IMG/VR virus record: IMGVR_UViG_3300012920_000003
Span: 1-41,653 of that record
DNA: 41,653 nucleotides
Source: a virus
Strand: one strand, 5' to 3'
This document shows, in pieces, positions 40,365-41,653 of this stretch (positions within the stretch are counted from its first letter, which is position 1; each line of letters begins with the position of its first letter). The notes beneath the pieces are model-generated. The model saw only the letters and a list, made by a program, of their open reading frames with translations, was not told where the DNA came from and did no database searches. The position numbers and the translations under genes are program-made.

Positions 40365-41653
40365 TTGCATTCCTCCTTATATCAATTTCCAATGGAAGAT
40401 TAGGGAGCCAATTTGGTGACCTCGTCATCCCCTCTTTAATCCTTGCCATAGCGTCTTGAGCGTCGTCCCGGTGGACCTCGATCACAACCGAGTCATGGAC
40501 ATGGAGGAGGACCTTCATTCCCATCTCGTCAAGATGGACGAGGGCATCGGCAAGCACATCTCTGGCGATTGCTTGGATCATATTCTCGCAAAGCTTGGAC
40601 CCCCAAGTTCTTTCCTTCTGCTTGCCCCGCACATATTCTACGGTCAGCGGGTCCTGTTCAATGACATTGAAGCGTAGGTCCCGGCCAGAGGGTAACTCGA
40701 ATCGGCGGTACCCGGTACACTCCCGAGCTTTGGTCTCGAGTCGGTTCCAATATTCTACGATCTTGGGGTTTTGTTTGCGGTAATCTCTCACGACTTGTTG
40801 GGCTTGAGCATCCGTAAGATTGAGCTTCCCCCCGGTCAGGTTAGAAGCCACATCCTTAAACGCTTTGGCCCCGCACCCGTAGCCAAGACCGAGGACTCGA
40901 GCCTTGCAAACTTGGCGAAGCTCTGGGTCGGCGGTACTTAGGGCCTCCTCGCCGGAATACAGACCGCTCATTCTGGCGTGAGCCTCGTAGATATCTTGGC
41001 CCGATCGGATCAGTTCAAGCGTCTCGTCATCCCCCACCATACAAAGTAATATACGGGGCTCGATGTTTGCGAAGTCGAATTGTATGAAGACATGGTCCTT
41101 TGCGGGAATAAAAAATCCCATGACATTGACTCCCATCAATTCCTTCTTCGCCAAGCCTTGGAAGTTTACACCTTGGGTCCCGGAGAATCTCCCGGTATGG
41201 GCACCCCAATAATTTAGCGGTGTCGATATCCTACCGTCCGGTCTGATTCGGAGGTCAAGAGATTTCAGAGTGGCAATCATCTTACGAAGCTTTCGGATCA
41301 AGCTCATCCGAGAAGTCACGACGGCTCCTTCCGGGTTGCGACTTGCCCACTCCCGATGCCGGGCATCCTTGGCGTTGGTGGTCTCCGGTTTCTCCACGCC
41401 GTTCTCGGCACACCATTTGCCAAATTCTTTGAGCGAAAGACTCGGCCCGTCCCATGGCATCTTGTGGCACAACTTATCTAGCTCGATCTGCAAAACTTCC
41501 TGACCGAGCTTGGAGTTTGCCGGGGAATAACCGATCCCGTTCTTGGCAAACTTGCGGGTGAGTCGGCTGACTCTTTCCTCGAACGCCGGATACCTTATGG
41601 ACAGATTGGTTCCGATCCAATACGCCGTTGAGGAATCATCCTGACAGTATTGA
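40354..41653 (-). CDS. DNA polymerase family A, C-terminal (polymerisation) part
   Basis: This is the 3' part of the gene that starts at 599; it runs through the contig end. Numbered in the full 591 aa, motif A is FIQFDFANIEPR (Asp352), motif B RQVCKARVLGLGYG (Arg405, Lys409, Leu413, Tyr417) and motif C HVHDSVVIEV (His545, Asp546). GAHTGRFSG is the conserved thumb-palm turn. The residue equivalent to E. coli Phe762 is Leu, and the Glu after the motif C Asp is Ser. Catalytic aspartates are present, so the enzyme should be active as the phage replicase. Bases 41531-41653 duplicate 1-123. Confidence 0.95.
   Translation of the reverse strand, partial: QYCQDDSSTAYWIGTNLSIRYPAFEERVSRLTRKFAKNGIGYSPANSKLGQEVLQIELDKLCHKMPWDGPSLSLKEFGKWCAENGVEKPETTNAKDARHREWASRNPEGAVVTSRMSLIRKLRKMIATLKSLDLRIRPDGRISTPLNYWGAHTGRFSGTQGVNFQGLAKKELMGVNVMGFFIPAKDHVFIQFDFANIEPRILLCMVGDDETLELIRSGQDIYEAHARMSGLYSGEEALSTADPELRQVCKARVLGLGYGCGAKAFKDVASNLTGGKLNLTDAQAQQVVRDYRKQNPKIVEYWNRLETKARECTGYRRFELPSGRDLRFNVIEQDPLTVEYVRGKQKERTWGSKLCENMIQAIARDVLADALVHLDEMGMKVLLHVHDSVVIEVHRDDAQDAMARIKEGMTRSPNWLPNLPLEIDIRRNANGL
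41531..41653. repeat. Right copy of 123-bp contig-end overlap
   Basis: Identical to bases 1-123, within the polymerase gene. It marks the closure of the circle and should be trimmed from one end. Confidence 0.95.

Noticed and set aside
1-41653. Terminal direct repeats as true virion ends
   Set aside because: The repeat lies within a coding frame, is only 123 bases, and the gene closes perfectly when circularised; assembler overlap is simpler.
1-41653. CRISPR array, insertion sequence or diversity-generating retroelement
   Set aside because: No regularly spaced repeats, transposase or reverse transcriptase motifs were seen; the repeats in the adaptor and fibre genes encode protein domains.

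Overview
This window is a complete, circularly closed genome (about 41.53 kb unique sequence, roughly half G+C) of a tailed dsDNA phage with a short-tailed (podovirus-like) gene set. The first 123 bases are repeated exactly as the last 123 bases, and the DNA polymerase gene reads unbroken across that join, so the contig is circular with an assembly overlap. No host is named by the sequence. Lipoprotein signals with lipoboxes suggest a Gram-negative, envelope-bearing host. A tyrosine integrase suggests the phage is, or was, temperate. No tRNA, rRNA, CRISPR array, RNA polymerase, CI-like repressor or recognisable endolysin was found.

Layout. Nearly all genes lie on the minus strand in one long tightly packed series, many joined by ATGA, TGATG or TAATG overlaps. 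Read in the direction of transcription from about 31.95 kb downwards: large terminase, a helix-turn-helix protein, a sigma-region-4-like protein, four tiny Lys/Arg-rich proteins, portal, a small helical protein, a PD-(D/E)XK nuclease, scaffold, major capsid protein, a terminator hairpin, two paralogous SU10-type adaptors, a small beta-type protein, a lipoprotein and two tiny membrane proteins (lysis or envelope candidates), tail nozzle, tail fibres with InlB-like repeats, internal virion or ejection proteins, and a 2,633-residue polyvalent protein with a metallopeptidase motif and a methyltransferase domain.

The same direction continues, probably from its own promoter near 3.93 kb, into the integrase and a DNA-metabolism block: RuvC-like resolvase, SSB with a canonical acidic tip, RecB-like exonuclease, a 43-aa Cys-rich lipoprotein hidden between genes, family-A DNA polymerase with proofreading (running through the contig join), a small acidic protein, AEP-type primase, dNMP kinase, a second sigma-4-like HTH protein and a RepA-like ATPase. 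It ends at a bidirectional terminator near 37.24 kb.

The only plus-strand block (32.24-37.20 kb) diverges from the terminase across a noncoding region that carries a G-quadruplex-type tract. It encodes a possible small terminase, an ArdC-type antirestriction protein and nine further small genes, mostly without recognisable families, including a 35-aa membrane peptide. It looks like an early host-takeover or anti-defence operon and converges on the replication operon.

The most unusual signals are the hidden mini-lipoprotein, apparent absence of GCGC with about 50 copies of CTCGAG, the G-tract beside the terminase, the duplicated adaptor with internal repeats, a Leu at the position equivalent to E. 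coli Pol I Phe762, and a promoter that predicts a leaderless mRNA in the plus-strand operon.
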